The notes beneath the pieces were generated by a model that ran no database searches, was not told where the DNA came from, and saw only the letters and a program-made list of their open reading frames with translations. From Marinobacter manganoxydans MnI7-9 (GTDB lineage: Bacteria > Pseudomonadota > Gammaproteobacteria > Pseudomonadales > Oleiphilaceae), in contig NZ_AGTR01000060.1 of assembly GCF_000235625.1 (NCBI RefSeq), forward strand, positions 1 to 64,000: DNA of 64,000 nucleotides, written 5' to 3'. The position numbers were made by a program, and so were the translations under genes. Below, one piece after another: positions 1 to 8,794 of this stretch (within the stretch, counting starts at the first letter, position 1; each line of letters begins with the position of its first letter).

Positions 1-638
1 CCATGCCTGACCTGATGGCCGGCATGCTGGAAGCGAAAATCGGGCATCCGAAGGCCGGTGCGAACACTGCCTGGGTTCCATCTCCCACGGCGGCCACACT
101 GCACGCCACTCACTACCATCAGGTAAGTGTGGCTGATGTCCAGAAGCAGCTGGAAAGCCGCACCCGCGCCGCGCTGGACGATATCCTGACAGTACCGGTG
201 ATGGATGATCCCGCTTCTTTGAGCGCCGAAGACATCCAGCAGGAGCTGGACAACAACGCCCAGGGTATCCTCGGTTACGTTGTGCGCTGGATCGATCAGG
301 GCGTTGGCTGCTCCAAGGTGCCGGACATCAACGATGTCGGCCTGATGGAAGACCGTGCGACTCTGCGTATCGCCTCCCAGCTGCTGGCCAACTGGCTGCA
401 CCATGGTATCTGCTCTGAAGATCAGATCATGGAGACCATGAAGCGTATGGCAGCGGTAGTCGACAAGCAGAACGCCGGTGATTCGGCGTACCGCCCGATG
501 GCCGGCAACTTCGATGACAGTGTCGCCTTCCAGGCAGCGCTGGATCTGGTTCTCAAGGGCCGCGAGCAGCCTAATGGCTACACCGAGCCGCTACTGCACG
601 CTTACCGTCTGAAGGCCAAGGCGAAATACGGACAGTAA
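1..638 (+). CDS. glcB: Malate synthase G, C-terminal part (cut by left edge)
   Basis: This is the last 211 or more residues of malate synthase G, the glyoxylate-cycle enzyme that condenses glyoxylate with acetyl-CoA to malate. The reading frame is open to the window edge, so the first Met visible (base 3) is internal. The segment [20 protein letters not shown] followed by [19 protein letters not shown] is characteristic of the C-terminal region of the G isoform (about 720 residues, monomeric), not of isoform A. The all-helical C-terminal domain follows and ends in [10 protein letters not shown] strong hairpin terminator lies directly after the stop, so the gene ends its transcription unit. 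Identification is from family recognition; the catalytic core is outside the window. Confidence 0.95.
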   Translation, partial: MPDLMAGMLEAKIGHPKAGANTAWVPSPTAATLHATHYHQVSVADVQKQLESRTRAALDDILTVPVMDDPASLSAEDIQQELDNNAQGILGYVVRWIDQGVGCSKVPDINDVGLMEDRATLRIASQLLANWLHHGICSEDQIMETMKRMAAVVDKQNAGDSAYRPMAGNFDDSVAFQAALDLVLKGREQPNGYTEPLLHAYRLKAKAKYGQ

Positions 639-646
639 GTCCTGTA

Positions 647-680
647 CACAAAAAACCCCGCTTCGGCGGGGTTTTTTGTG
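647..680. terminator. Bidirectional rho-independent terminator between glcB and folD
   Basis: CCCCGC-TTCG-GCGGGG stem with a UUCG tetraloop, flanked by six A on the left and six T on the right, so the structure can terminate transcription from both converging genes (glcB and folD). Confidence 0.9.
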
Positions 681-723
681 GCTGGAGGGAGCAGGGCAGC
701 ACCGTAATTCAGCGTGCCATTCC

Positions 724-1581
724 TCAGTCCTTGTGCAGCACGTTAGCCGCGTACAGGGTGTTCTGAAGCAGGGTGGCGATCGTCATGGGCCCGACACCGC
801 CGGGAACCGGCGTGATGTAGGCGGCACGTTCAGAAGCGGCCTGGAAGTCCACGTCGCCATGCAGTTTTCCGTCTTCCATCCTGTTGATGCCCACATCAAT
901 CACCGTGGCTCCCGGTTTTACCCAATCACCCTTTATGAGTCCAGGTTTGCCAACAGCGGCCACCAGAATGTCAGCCTCGCCTACAAACTTCTGCAGATCC
1001 GGTGTGAATCGGTGGCATACGGTGGTAGTGGCTCCTTTCAGGAGCAATTCCATGCTCATGGGGCGTCCTACGATGTTCGAGGCACCCACGATCACGGCGT
1101 GCTGGCCCTTGTAGGGAGTTTTGATGCTGTCTAGCAGGGTAATGATGCCTGCAGGTGTGCATGGGCGCAGAGTGGGTTTGCGCTGCATTAAACGGCCGAT
1201 GTTGTAAGGGTGGAATCCGTCGACGTCTTTGTCCGGACGAATCTTGACCAGTATCGGATCTGCATCCAGGTGGTCGGGAAGCGGAAGCTGGACCAGGATG
1301 CCGTCGACTGCCGGGTTTTCGTTCAGCTCGTCAATCAAGGACTCCAGGGCTTCCTGAGAGGTGTCTTCCGGAAGGTCATAGGACAGGGAGAGAATTCCTG
1401 CCTGGTCGCAGGCTTTCCGCTTGTTGCCTACATATACATGCGATGCGGGATCGTCCCCGACCAGCACTACGGCCAGTCCTGGAGCGCGAAGTCCTTGCTG
1501 CCTGCGGGTTTCAACGCCGGCGGCGACCTGCTGTCTTACTTCGGCGGCAATTTCTTTTCCATTGATCAGTTTGGCGGTCAT
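724..1581 (-). CDS. folD: Bifunctional methylenetetrahydrofolate dehydrogenase / methenyltetrahydrofolate cyclohydrolase
   Basis: FolD oxidises 5,10-methylene-THF to methenyl-THF (NADP+) and hydrolyses it to 10-formyl-THF, supplying one-carbon units. The protein is 285 aa, the usual length. The N-terminal catalytic domain carries [14 protein letters not shown] with the active-site Tyr and Lys, followed by [13 protein letters not shown]; the Rossmann domain has [18 protein letters not shown], and the C-terminus has the family signature [16 protein letters not shown]. The ATG at 1581 (MTAKLING) is preferred over an upstream in-frame start at 1653, because the extra 24 residues have no counterpart in the family. 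It is monocistronic, convergent with glcB. In Pseudomonas folD also sits beside this tRNA cluster and tig. Confidence 0.96.
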   Translation of the reverse strand: MTAKLINGKEIAAEVRQQVAAGVETRRQQGLRAPGLAVVLVGDDPASHVYVGNKRKACDQAGILSLSYDLPEDTSQEALESLIDELNENPAVDGILVQLPLPDHLDADPILVKIRPDKDVDGFHPYNIGRLMQRKPTLRPCTPAGIITLLDSIKTPYKGQHAVIVGASNIVGRPMSMELLLKGATTTVCHRFTPDLQKFVGEADILVAAVGKPGLIKGDWVKPGATVIDVGINRMEDGKLHGDVDFQAASERAAYITPVPGGVGPMTIATLLQNTLYAANVLHKD

Positions 1582-1745
1582 GTCTCGTCTTGTCGGTTGG
1601 GCATCGGTAAATTGGAGGCCCGACATTGTCTCATGCTTCGGTCGGAACTCCAATCAGGCGCTTGGTTAGCGGGGTTCAAGGGAACTTTTCAGTCGGCCTT
1701 CTGTCATTGAATCGACGATTGTTTCAGGGAATTTGGAAATGCGTG

Positions 1746-1774
1746 TTGACGGAGTCGTCCGGCGCCGGTAATAT
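1746..1774 (+). promoter_or_regulatory. Sigma70 promoter of the tRNA operon
   Basis: TTGACG (1746-1751), 17-bp spacer, TAATAT (1769-1774), followed by a GC-rich discriminator GCGCGCC. This is near consensus and has the discriminator type of stringently controlled stable-RNA promoters. The predicted start is about 35 bp upstream of tRNA-Pro. Confidence 0.8.
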
Positions 1775-1814
1775 GCGCGCCAACTTTGCTGAAGCACTTG
1801 TTGTTCAGTTCAAA

Positions 1815-1891
1815 CGGGGTATAGCGCAGTCTGGTAGCGCGCCTGCTTTGGGAGCAGGATGTCGGGAGTTCGAATCTCTCTACCCCGACCA
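1815..1891 (+). tRNA. tRNA-Pro (anticodon TGG)
   Basis: 77-nt cloverleaf. The acceptor arm CGGGGTA pairs with TACCCCG, the anticodon stem-loop is CCTGC-TTTGGGA-GCAGG, the T-loop is TTCGAAT, and CCA is encoded. It is the first gene of the four-tRNA operon. Confidence 0.97.
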
Positions 1892-1924
1892 TTTTTCTGG
1901 ATATTCAGGTGGGCGAACGGTCCA

Positions 1925-2001
1925 GCGCCCGTAGCTCAGCTGGATAGAGCATCCGCCTTCTAAGCGGATGGTCGCAGGTTCGAGTCCTGCCGGGCGCGCC
2001 A
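1925..2001 (+). tRNA. tRNA-Arg (anticodon TCT)
   Basis: 77-nt cloverleaf. The acceptor GCGCCCG pairs with CGGGCGC, the anticodon stem-loop is CCGCC-TTCTAA-GCGG with TCT, the T-loop is TTCGAGT, and the 3' end GCCA is encoded. It reads AGA codons (and AGG by wobble). Confidence 0.97.
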
Positions 2002-2080
2002 ATCTATTGCCGGTTTGGTTCGTGCCGGTACCGCTGGCACAGTGAAGTTAAGTTTTATGCCTGAGGGCATGTCCTGATGT

Positions 2081-2157
2081 GGTGGACGTAGCTCAGTTGG
2101 TAGAGCTCAGGATTGTGACTCCTGCGGTCGAGGGTTCGAACCCCTTCGTCCACCCCA
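2081..2157 (+). tRNA. tRNA-His (anticodon GTG)
   Basis: The acceptor GTGGACG pairs with CGTCCAC, and the extra 5' G(-1) typical of tRNA-His is encoded at 2081 opposite C73. The anticodon loop TTGTGAC gives GTG, and CCA is encoded. Confidence 0.97.
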
Positions 2158-2277
2158 CTTTTTCCCTGTCATTCATTCGAAGCTCGGGAGCGGATTTCGC
2201 ACTCGAACCAGACGTGTGAATGGCTGCAGTCGAGCCGCCTTTGGTGGTAGCTGCGTTGACGTTTTGGTTGGTTTTTC

Positions 2278-2362
2278 GCGGATGTGGCGGAACTGGTAGA
2301 CGCGCCAGATTTAGGTTCTGGTACCGAGAGGTGTGGGGGTTCGATTCCCTCCATCCGCACCA
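2278..2362 (+). tRNA. tRNA-Leu (anticodon TAG)
   Basis: 85-nt class II tRNA with a long variable arm (TACCGAGAGGTG). The acceptor GCGGATG pairs with CATCCGC, the anticodon loop TTTAGGT gives TAG, and CCA is encoded. It is the last gene of the tRNA operon. Confidence 0.97.
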
Positions 2363-2367
2363 TTTAT

Positions 2368-2404
2368 AAAGCCTCTCAGGCATTCCTGAGAGGCTTTTTT
2401 TTGG
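2368..2404. terminator. Terminator of the tRNA operon
   Basis: The stem AAGCCTCTCAGG / CCTGAGAGGCTT (12 bp, loop CATT) is followed by a run of eight T. It lies six bases after the tRNA-Leu CCA end. Confidence 0.92.
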
Positions 2405-2437
2405 TCGCCGATTCTGTGGCAGCCTTTCGAGCAAATC

Positions 2438-2457
2438 CAAGCGCCCGAAGGCGCTTG
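2438..2457 (-). terminator. Probable terminator of the GGT gene
   Basis: Read on the minus strand this is an 8-bp stem CAAGCGCC / GGCGCTTG with a TTCG tetraloop, 12 bp after the stop codon of the gamma-glutamyltransferase-family gene. The following T tract is weak. Confidence 0.6.
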
Positions 2458-2469
2458 TATATCGGAGGA

Positions 2470-4056
2470 TCAATAGGCAGCCACGGAACCATCGCTACGT
2501 GGGTCGGCGGCACCTTCGATAATACCGTCGGTCTTGAGTACCAGGGCACCTGCATGGCCCATGGTATCGCTGAACGCCTCTCCAATCTCTTCCACGTCGT
2601 GCCCGGCTGCTTTCAGTCGCTTGATGAGTTCGGGGTCAAAGCGGTTCTCAAACTTCAGGGTTGTTGTAGTGTCTCCCCAGGTGCGGCCAAGTAGCCAGCG
2701 AGGCGCTGTTACCGCCTGCTGCAGTGGCTGATTGAACATGCCATACCGGCTGAATACCATGGCCTGGGTTTGTGGCTGTCCCTCTCCCCCCATCGTTCCG
2801 TAGCTCATAATGCGGCCATCATCGAAATGCGCCAGCGCAGGGTTCAAGGTGTGAAAGGGCTTGCGGCCGGGTTCCAGAGCCTGGAGCGCGGTTGGATCCA
2901 GTGAAAAACTGATGCCACGGTTTTGCCAGTTTACACCGGTATCCTTGAGTACCACGCCTGATCCAAACTCCCAGAAAATGCTCTGGATGAAGCTGACAGC
3001 TCGTCCTTCGGAATCAATACAGCCCATCCAGATGGTATCGCCGGGTTTGGCAGGATCAGGCCAGGGTAGTGCCTTTTGATGATCAATGTTGGCAGCCAGT
3101 GCAGCAAGTCTCTCAGGTGTCAGGTAGTCGCTGGGTGTTTCCGGCAGCCGATCAGGGTCCGTTACAACGCGATCCCTTACCCGGAATGCCTGCTTGGTGG
3201 ATTCGACAAGGCCATGAATATAGTCGAATCCTTCCGCCTCACTGACGCCCAATTGGTCGAAAACCCCGAGAATCATCAGTGACGCCAGGCCCTGGGTAGG
3301 TGGTGGCAGGTTAAAAATCCGGGCGCCACGGAGTTTGGTTTGCAGCGGTTCAACCTGTAAAGCCCGGTAGGCGGCCAGATCCTCTGCCGTTATCGGGCTC
3401 CCAAGCTTTGAGAGTTCATCCCCCATAGCCTTGCCAAGCTCGCCGCGGTAAAAGTCGTCGAGGCCAACTCTGGCGAGCTGTTCCAGCGTTGAGGCTAGTG
3501 CAAGTTGCTTCATTCGGGTGCCAGCCGCTGGCACCTTGCCGCCCGGGGCGAATGCATCGAAGAAGCCCGGTGCGTCTTTCATCTGGTGGGCTTTTTCTGC
3601 AGTCAGCCTGGCCTGGCTTTCGGTGACTACAATCCCTGTTTTGGCCTGTTCAATGGCCGGGGCCAGCAATCGTGAAACCGGTAGCGCCTTGCCCCAGGAC
3701 GCTGAAACTGCCAGTGCCTTCTGCCATCCGGCGATGGTGCCGGCACTGGTCAACGCTGCGAGGGGGCCGCGGGAAGGAATCTGATCATGGCCTTGATAAA
3801 AGTCGAGAGTAGCGGCTTTCGCGGCCTGCCCGCAGGCATCGATGGCGACCGGTGGTTTCCCCGGTTCGTGAATGAGCCAGAAACCATCACCACCGATAGA
3901 GTTCATATGGGGATAGACCGTGGCAATGGAAGCCGCAGCAGCCACCATCGCTTCCACGGCGTTACCGCCTTCTTTGAGGACGTCCCGACCGGCGAGAGCG
4001 GCCTGGTGGTGGGGTGCGACAAACATTCCGTTTGTTGAGTAGACGGTTTTAAGCAT
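2470..4056 (-). CDS. Gamma-glutamyltransferase-family hydrolase (YwrD-like)
   Basis: A 528-aa Ntn-hydrolase of the gamma-glutamyltransferase / acylase family, made as a proenzyme that cleaves itself into two chains. The N-terminal part has the family pattern (APHHQAALAG, GGNAVEAMVAAAA, NSIGGDGFWLI). The expected nucleophile is Thr341 in GDTIWMGCIDSEGRAVSF, at the start of the small subunit, followed by QSIFWEFGSG and TMGGEGQPQTQAMVF. GDTIWMG replaces the TTH of classical glutathione-acting enzymes, which is typical of the YwrD-like branch, whose natural substrates are poorly known. No signal peptide is visible, so a cytoplasmic location is inferred. It ends a minus-strand run with a TRAP transporter and a TauE/SafE permease, suggesting it acts on an imported compound; the substrate cannot be told from sequence. 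Confidence 0.88.
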   Translation of the reverse strand: MLKTVYSTNGMFVAPHHQAALAGRDVLKEGGNAVEAMVAAAASIATVYPHMNSIGGDGFWLIHEPGKPPVAIDACGQAAKAATLDFYQGHDQIPSRGPLAALTSAGTIAGWQKALAVSASWGKALPVSRLLAPAIEQAKTGIVVTESQARLTAEKAHQMKDAPGFFDAFAPGGKVPAAGTRMKQLALASTLEQLARVGLDDFYRGELGKAMGDELSKLGSPITAEDLAAYRALQVEPLQTKLRGARIFNLPPPTQGLASLMILGVFDQLGVSEAEGFDYIHGLVESTKQAFRVRDRVVTDPDRLPETPSDYLTPERLAALAANIDHQKALPWPDPAKPGDTIWMGCIDSEGRAVSFIQSIFWEFGSGVVLKDTGVNWQNRGISFSLDPTALQALEPGRKPFHTLNPALAHFDDGRIMSYGTMGGEGQPQTQAMVFSRYGMFNQPLQQAVTAPRWLLGRTWGDTTTTLKFENRFDPELIKRLKAAGHDVEEIGEAFSDTMGHAGALVLKTDGIIEGAADPRSDGSVAAY

Positions 4057-4120
4057 CTTTTATTGTCTCCGGGTGTAAGTGGCGGTCACACGCTGATTGG
4101 TTAACGACAGAGTAACGGCC

Positions 4121-4957
4121 TTAGCCGATGATGCCGTAGAACATTCGCAGTGACGTGATAAACAGAAATAGTGCGAAGAGCTGTTTCAGTAACTTGCCAT
4201 TGATAGCGTGGGCAATTCTGGCGCCCACAGGTGCCATCAGCATGGTTGCCGGTACGATCAACGCGAGCCCGATCAGGTTCACATAGCCGAGAGTCAGCGG
4301 TGGCCGTGCCTCCACACCCATACCGTTGAAGAGAAATGCCAGTGCACCAGGTACGCTGATCACAAACCCCAGCGCGGCGCCCGTACCAACGGCATTGATC
4401 ATGGGAACACGCAAGGCACTCAGGATCGGCACGCTCAAGGTGCCGCCACCGATACCCATTAGAGTGGAAATGCCCCCGATAAATACGCCGAGAGCTCCGG
4501 AGCCTGCCGGGCCGGGCAGTCCGTTGCCGATGCTGAAACCTTCTTTTTTGAACGCCATATTGAGCGCCACCAGAAGCGCCATAACGGCAAAGATGGCGGT
4601 CAGTACCTGCCCATTCAAAATGCCACTGAGAATCGCACCGATACCGACACCGATGACCACGCCGGGAATCAGTTTTTTCAGAATGCTCGGATCCAGGCTC
4701 CCCCGGTTATAGTGGGATCGGGACGATATGATGGATGTCGGAATGATCGTAGCCAGTGAGGTTCCTACCGCAACATGCATGCGCACCGCCTCGTCGATAC
4801 CGAGGAAAGTGAACAGGTGATAAAGCACAGGGACAATGACGATGCCGCCACCGACGCCGAGCAATCCGGCCATCAGGCCGGCAATGATCCCGGTGACCAT
4901 GAGAGAAAGAGCCAGGCCGATCAGCCAGCCGGCAGAGTAATCAGCAAAAAAATCCAT
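4121..4957 (-). CDS. TauE/SafE (TSUP) family membrane permease
   Basis: A 278-aa polytopic inner-membrane protein with about eight hydrophobic segments in two homologous halves. The glycine-rich family motifs are GLLGVGGGIVIVPVLYHLF (first half) and GGISTLMGIGGGTLSVPIL (second half). Members export or import sulfite, sulfoacetate and other small organosulfur or C2 anions. It lies 24 bp downstream of dctM and 64 bp upstream of the GGT-family gene, so the three are probably cotranscribed. It may handle a sulfur-containing or carboxylate product of the pathway (inference). Confidence 0.88.
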   Translation of the reverse strand: MDFFADYSAGWLIGLALSLMVTGIIAGLMAGLLGVGGGIVIVPVLYHLFTFLGIDEAVRMHVAVGTSLATIIPTSIISSRSHYNRGSLDPSILKKLIPGVVIGVGIGAILSGILNGQVLTAIFAVMALLVALNMAFKKEGFSIGNGLPGPAGSGALGVFIGGISTLMGIGGGTLSVPILSALRVPMINAVGTGAALGFVISVPGALAFLFNGMGVEARPPLTLGYVNLIGLALIVPATMLMAPVGARIAHAINGKLLKQLFALFLFITSLRMFYGIIG

Positions 4958-4981
4958 GAGTATGATCCTGATTGAATGGTG

Positions 4982-6307
4982 CTACCAGCCGATGGCTTCC
5001 GGGAGCCAGGTGACCAGCGACGGGAATTGGAAGAGTACTACGAGTGCCAGAAGTTGCAATGCCACAAAGGGTAGCGCGCCAACATAGATATCCCGGGTCG
5101 TGATGCCCTTGGGCGCGACTCCCTTAAGGAAAAACAGGGCCCAGCCAAAGGGTGGTGTCAGGAAGGACATCTGCAGGTTCATGGCGACCATGATCGCCAG
5201 CCAGACCATGTCAGTGCCATAATTCATGAACACGGGCAGGAACATGGGCAAGGCGATGTAGGATATTTCAATCCATTCCAGGAAAAAGCCCAACACGAAC
5301 AGCAATGCCATCAGGAACAGGATTGCTCCGAATTCCCCGCCTGGCAGCATTTCAAACAGCGCATGTACCATGTTTTCTCCACCAAGGCCACGGAAGGCCA
5401 GGGCAAAGGGCTGCGCGCAGAGCAGGATGAAGAACACCATTGCGGAGATCACCAGTGTTCCATGCAGGGTTTCTTTCAGGAGTGCTGGAGTCATTCGTTT
5501 GGTGGCGATGGCGATCAGCAAGGCCCCCAATGCCCCCATTGACGCCGCCTCTGTCGGCGCAGCAATACCACCTACGATCGATCCAAGCACGGCGATGACC
5601 AGGAGCAGTGGTGGCATCACATGGGCCATCAGGTCTTTGGCAAGTTGGCGCCCACTGGTCTGTGCCCGCTCTTCCTGAGGAATGGCCGGAACCATGTCTT
5701 TCTTGAAGACCCCGAGCAACAGCAGGTATGCGATGTAGATCGCCGCCAGGATGAGCCCGGGAATAAAGGCTGCAGCGAAGAGGGCGCCGACGGATTCGCC
5801 GACGATGTCTGAAAGCAGAATCAGCACGAGGCTCGGCGGAATTATCTGCCCCAGGGTTCCTGAAGCGCAGATGGTGCCACAGGAGACGCTTGGCGAGTAG
5901 CCTCTGCGCATCAGGACCGGCAGGGTCAACAGTCCGACCGTCACGACGGTAGCACCGACGATGCCGGTGGACGCGCCCATCAGTACTCCAACCAGGATAA
6001 TCGCCAGGCCCATGCCGCCGTTAACACCACCCATCGCCTTCCCGATGGTTTCCAGCATGTTTTCAGCAACCTTGGACTTCTCCAGCATTACCCCCATAAA
6101 TACAAACAATGGGATAGCCAGCAGGGTGTAGTTGGTTACCACGCCATAGAGGCGCGCGGGCATGAGGCTGAAAAGAGTGCTACCGAATCCCAGATAGCCG
6201 GCCACGAATCCAGAGACTGCTAGCGAAATAGCGACAGGAATACCAATAATCATCAGCCCCAGGAAGCCGACGATCATTCCGATGACTAGCCATTCGTTAC
6301 CCACCAT
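4982..6307 (-). CDS. dctM: TRAP transporter large permease DctM
   Basis: A 441-aa inner-membrane protein with about 12 hydrophobic segments, the size and repeated pattern of DctM (ion-transporter superfamily fold). It catalyses Na+-driven uptake of substrate delivered by the periplasmic DctP. Recognisable stretches include GIPVAISLAVSGFVAGYLGF, GASTGIVGATVVTVGLL and ASGTLGQIIPPSLVLILLSD. The ATG at 6307 is chosen over a GTG at 6310: it overlaps the dctQ stop as TGATG, with GGAG eight bases upstream, implying translational coupling. Confidence 0.94.
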   Translation of the reverse strand: MVGNEWLVIGMIVGFLGLMIIGIPVAISLAVSGFVAGYLGFGSTLFSLMPARLYGVVTNYTLLAIPLFVFMGVMLEKSKVAENMLETIGKAMGGVNGGMGLAIILVGVLMGASTGIVGATVVTVGLLTLPVLMRRGYSPSVSCGTICASGTLGQIIPPSLVLILLSDIVGESVGALFAAAFIPGLILAAIYIAYLLLLGVFKKDMVPAIPQEERAQTSGRQLAKDLMAHVMPPLLLVIAVLGSIVGGIAAPTEAASMGALGALLIAIATKRMTPALLKETLHGTLVISAMVFFILLCAQPFALAFRGLGGENMVHALFEMLPGGEFGAILFLMALLFVLGFFLEWIEISYIALPMFLPVFMNYGTDMVWLAIMVAMNLQMSFLTPPFGWALFFLKGVAPKGITTRDIYVGALPFVALQLLALVVLFQFPSLVTWLPEAIGW

Positions 6308-6846
6308 CACGCAGTCTCCGTGTTGAGTGACTCAGGAAGCTCGACTGGATCTTCCGGCTCGAAAAACTGCACCAGGCCGCGCAGCATGTCGGCAACACCC
6401 TGAATGACCAGTAAAAAGAAACCGAGGGGAATAAACGCTTTTAACAGATACCGCATGCCTAAACCGCCGGGATCCGGCGAGCCTTCGCCAAGTTGATAGG
6501 AGTGACTGACGTAGTTGAGAGCAAGCCAGGCAATGATTGCACCGATAGCTACGGTCAGCAGGGACGCCACAACGTCAACGACAGCCTGGCCTCGAACTGA
6601 AAAGCGTTCGTAGAGGAAATCGATCCTGACGTCCGCTCGATGTTTCATCGAGTAAGCCAGCCCCAGCAGGGCAATGGGGGATACCAGGTGCCATTCCAGT
6701 TCCTGCAGCGACACCGGGCCTATAGAAAACAGGTACCGCAAGATCACATTGGTCGCTACCAGCAGAACGAGGACCAGCACGCAAAACCGTGCCAGCCCTC
6801 CCATTTGTTCCACCAGCCATTCGAGACCCTTGATTGCCGTTCTCAT
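6307..6846 (-). CDS. dctQ: TRAP transporter small permease DctQ
   Basis: A 179-aa inner-membrane protein with four hydrophobic segments. The DctQ hallmark ISPIALLGLAYSMKHRADVR-like region is present as VSPIALLGLAYSMKHRADVR, followed by IDFLYERFS. It pairs with DctM as the membrane part of a tripartite TRAP importer. The start lies 14 bp downstream of dctP and the stop overlaps the dctM start, so the three form one operon. Confidence 0.93.
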   Translation of the reverse strand: MRTAIKGLEWLVEQMGGLARFCVLVLVLLVATNVILRYLFSIGPVSLQELEWHLVSPIALLGLAYSMKHRADVRIDFLYERFSVRGQAVVDVVASLLTVAIGAIIAWLALNYVSHSYQLGEGSPDPGGLGMRYLLKAFIPLGFFLLVIQGVADMLRGLVQFFEPEDPVELPESLNTETA

Positions 6847-6860
6847 GGCTGAACTCCAGG

Positions 6861-7955
6861 TTACATATTCAACAGGGGTTTTTCGCTCAGAGCTGCCCAG
6901 GATGCATGCTTATCCTTGAAGGCCATGTAGGCGTCGTATACTTTCTTGGTCTGCGCGTCTGCATTTGCCATGGTGAGCAGGGTGTCGGCAGTGACTTCCT
7001 TGAGACGGCTGACAATCGGGGCGGGCAGTGGCTTGGCGATGACACCCTCGTTCTGGACGAGATCTGTCAGCGCATCGGCATTGTTGGCTTCTGACCAGGA
7101 CAGGCTTTCAAGTACGGAGGCCTGGGCCGCCATCTGAATGATCATCTGAAGGTCCTTGGGCATGCTGTCCCATACCTTTTTGTTGATCAGCAGTTCAGTG
7201 ACGTTTGTGGGTTCATGCCAGCCGGTCGTGTAGTAATTCTTGGCAGCTTTGTGCAGACCCAGGCGACGATCCTGATAAGGGCCGACAAACTCGGCAGCGT
7301 CAATGACACCCCGTTCCAGAGCGGGGAAAATTTCGCCGCCCGGCAGCAAACGTACGGTAACGCCCAGTTCGCTATAGACCTTTCCAGCGAGACCCGGAAT
7401 ACGCATCTTCAGGCCTTCCAGGTCAGACACCGTTTCAATCGGATCGCGGAACCAGCCGGTCATCTGGACACCGGTGTTGCCCATCGGGAAAGCGACAAGT
7501 CCGTACGGCTCATAAAGCTCGTGCCACAGTTTGAGTCCGCCTCCCTGATACAGCCAGGCCATCATGCCCTGTGTATTCAGGCCGAAGGGCACGGTGGTGA
7601 AAAATTGGGCGGCAGGAATTTTGCCGGCCCAGAAATAGGCGTTTGCGGCATTCATTTCCACGGTGCCCTGCGACACGGCGTCAAAGCCTTCGAGCGCGGG
7701 GATCAGTTCGCCTGCGGCAAAGTGGGAAATATTCAGTCGCCCACCCGACATCTCTCCGACCTTCTTGCAAAAATCCATCGGACTTCCCGGACCCTGCACA
7801 TAAAAGGGGGAGCCAGGCGGGTAGGCGTTGGTCATTTTCAGATTGAACGACTCTTTCGAAGCTGCTGCGTTAGCCAAAGCAGGTGCCGCAACAGCGATTC
7901 CCGCGGTGGTTGAAGCCAGGGCAGCGCCAAGGAATTTTCTCCGGTTAATGGTCAT
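6861..7955 (-). CDS. dctP: TRAP transporter substrate-binding protein DctP, 2-oxoacid (TakP-like) type
   Basis: A 364-aa periplasmic binding protein. It begins MTINRRKFLGAALASTTAG, a twin-arginine signal (RRKF), followed by APALANAAA, so export through Tat is expected. Upstream in-frame codons extend to 8240 but have no family match. The mature protein matches the DctP group that binds 2-oxo acids: GSPFYVQGPGSPMDFCKKV, ALEGFDAVSQGTVEMN, FPMGNTGVQMTGWF and LEGLKMRIPGLAGKVYSELG; the last contains the Arg that salt-bridges the substrate carboxylate in TRAP binding proteins. The ligand class is inferred from resemblance to Rhodobacter TakP. Confidence 0.9.
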   Translation of the reverse strand: MTINRRKFLGAALASTTAGIAVAAPALANAAASKESFNLKMTNAYPPGSPFYVQGPGSPMDFCKKVGEMSGGRLNISHFAAGELIPALEGFDAVSQGTVEMNAANAYFWAGKIPAAQFFTTVPFGLNTQGMMAWLYQGGGLKLWHELYEPYGLVAFPMGNTGVQMTGWFRDPIETVSDLEGLKMRIPGLAGKVYSELGVTVRLLPGGEIFPALERGVIDAAEFVGPYQDRRLGLHKAAKNYYTTGWHEPTNVTELLINKKVWDSMPKDLQMIIQMAAQASVLESLSWSEANNADALTDLVQNEGVIAKPLPAPIVSRLKEVTADTLLTMANADAQTKKVYDAYMAFKDKHASWAALSEKPLLNM

Positions 7956-8329
7956 TGCAGATTCTCCGTTTTTCGGTTGCCGGTTTTGCAAGGCACGTTC
8001 ATTTTTGGTTCGCTGTAACTGTCTGCAGATAGCGTACCAATTTCGGATAATCCGCAAATAATTGAAAAATAGAAGAAAAAAATGGGTTCTGGTCTGATCC
8101 GCCTTGGTGCGACGTTGGTCCAAAGTTGGGCGGTGGAGCTGCAGGAGTTGCAGGTTTAATTCTCCAAATAGCAGCGCTTCAAGTGTTTTTAAGTGCAAAT
8201 GCCACCTAGTTACGCGTTCCGCCTGACATTCGTCAGCCAATCAGAACGAAACGCGTCCGTTGTCAGCTCCGCACACTTTTGGCACTTCAGCCCGAATTTA
8301 AGGCATGAATTGTCTTGCCGGCAGTGGAA
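7956..8329. other. 374-bp intergenic region upstream of dctP
   Basis: No convincing gene, RNA or terminator is seen. The dctP promoter must lie here; the AT-rich stretch 8020-8090 is the likeliest place. It holds an 11-bp palindrome CGGATAATCCG (8044-8054) and a 14-bp motif also found at the start of the upstream Lrp-type regulator gene. No convincing -24/-12 element was found. Confidence 0.6.
8041..8061. promoter_or_regulatory. Candidate operator of the Lrp-type regulator upstream of dctP
   Basis: The palindrome CGGATAATCCG (8044-8054) with outer TT/AA pairs overlaps the 14-mer TAATCCGCAAATAA (8048-8061). The identical 14-mer recurs at 8785-8798, over the start of the lrp-type gene, each time followed within two bases by ATTGAAA or TTGAAA. 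The site lies about 90 bp upstream of the dctP start codon. Confidence 0.5.
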
Positions 8330-8794
8330 TCAGAGTCGTGCGCCACCACGGCGGTGTTTCACACGTTTCAAAAGGGAGCTGGAGGCCACGGACAGGATCT
8401 GGGGATTGGAGAAAAGATGGGTGGATACAAAGGCGTGGAAGGTTTCAGTGCTGTCGGTAAGGGTATGGATGTGAAGACTTTGCAAGTCGGTCATTATGTA
8501 CAGGCTCACCACTTCAGGTTTCGATGCCAGGTCCTCTGCAATATCTTCTATCGCATTGGGAGCGACTTTCAGGTCAATAAAGCTTGATACCGTCTTACCG
8601 AGCTTCTCTGGATTTATGACCGCAGTGAACTGTTCGATCAGGCCAGACTCAATCATCGCCTGCACCCGATCACGGGCATGAGTCCGGGAGATATTGAGCT
8701 GGCGGGCAATATCGGCAAAGGAGGCTCTTCCGTCTTTTATAAGCAGGTTGAGCAAGGCGGTATCCAGATTGTTCAAAGTCGTTTTAATCCGCAA
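8330..8794 (-). CDS. Lrp/AsnC-family transcriptional regulator
   Basis: Up to 154 aa. An N-terminal winged helix-turn-helix (LDTALLNLLIKDGRASFADI, then ARQLNISRTHARDRVQAMIE) is followed by a RAM/AsnC ligand-binding domain. Such proteins form octamers or hexadecamers and answer to amino acids or related small molecules. There is no ATG start: the frame begins at TTG 8794, with a second TTG at 8776 (residue 7) that fits the usual family N-terminus better; neither has a good Shine-Dalgarno. The gene reads in the same direction as the TRAP/GGT run, and a 14-bp motif at its start recurs upstream of dctP, so it is the likely regulator of that run (inference). Confidence 0.88.
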   Translation of the reverse strand: MRIKTTLNNLDTALLNLLIKDGRASFADIARQLNISRTHARDRVQAMIESGLIEQFTAVINPEKLGKTVSSFIDLKVAPNAIEDIAEDLASKPEVVSLYIMTDLQSLHIHTLTDSTETFHAFVSTHLFSNPQILSVASSSLLKRVKHRRGGARL

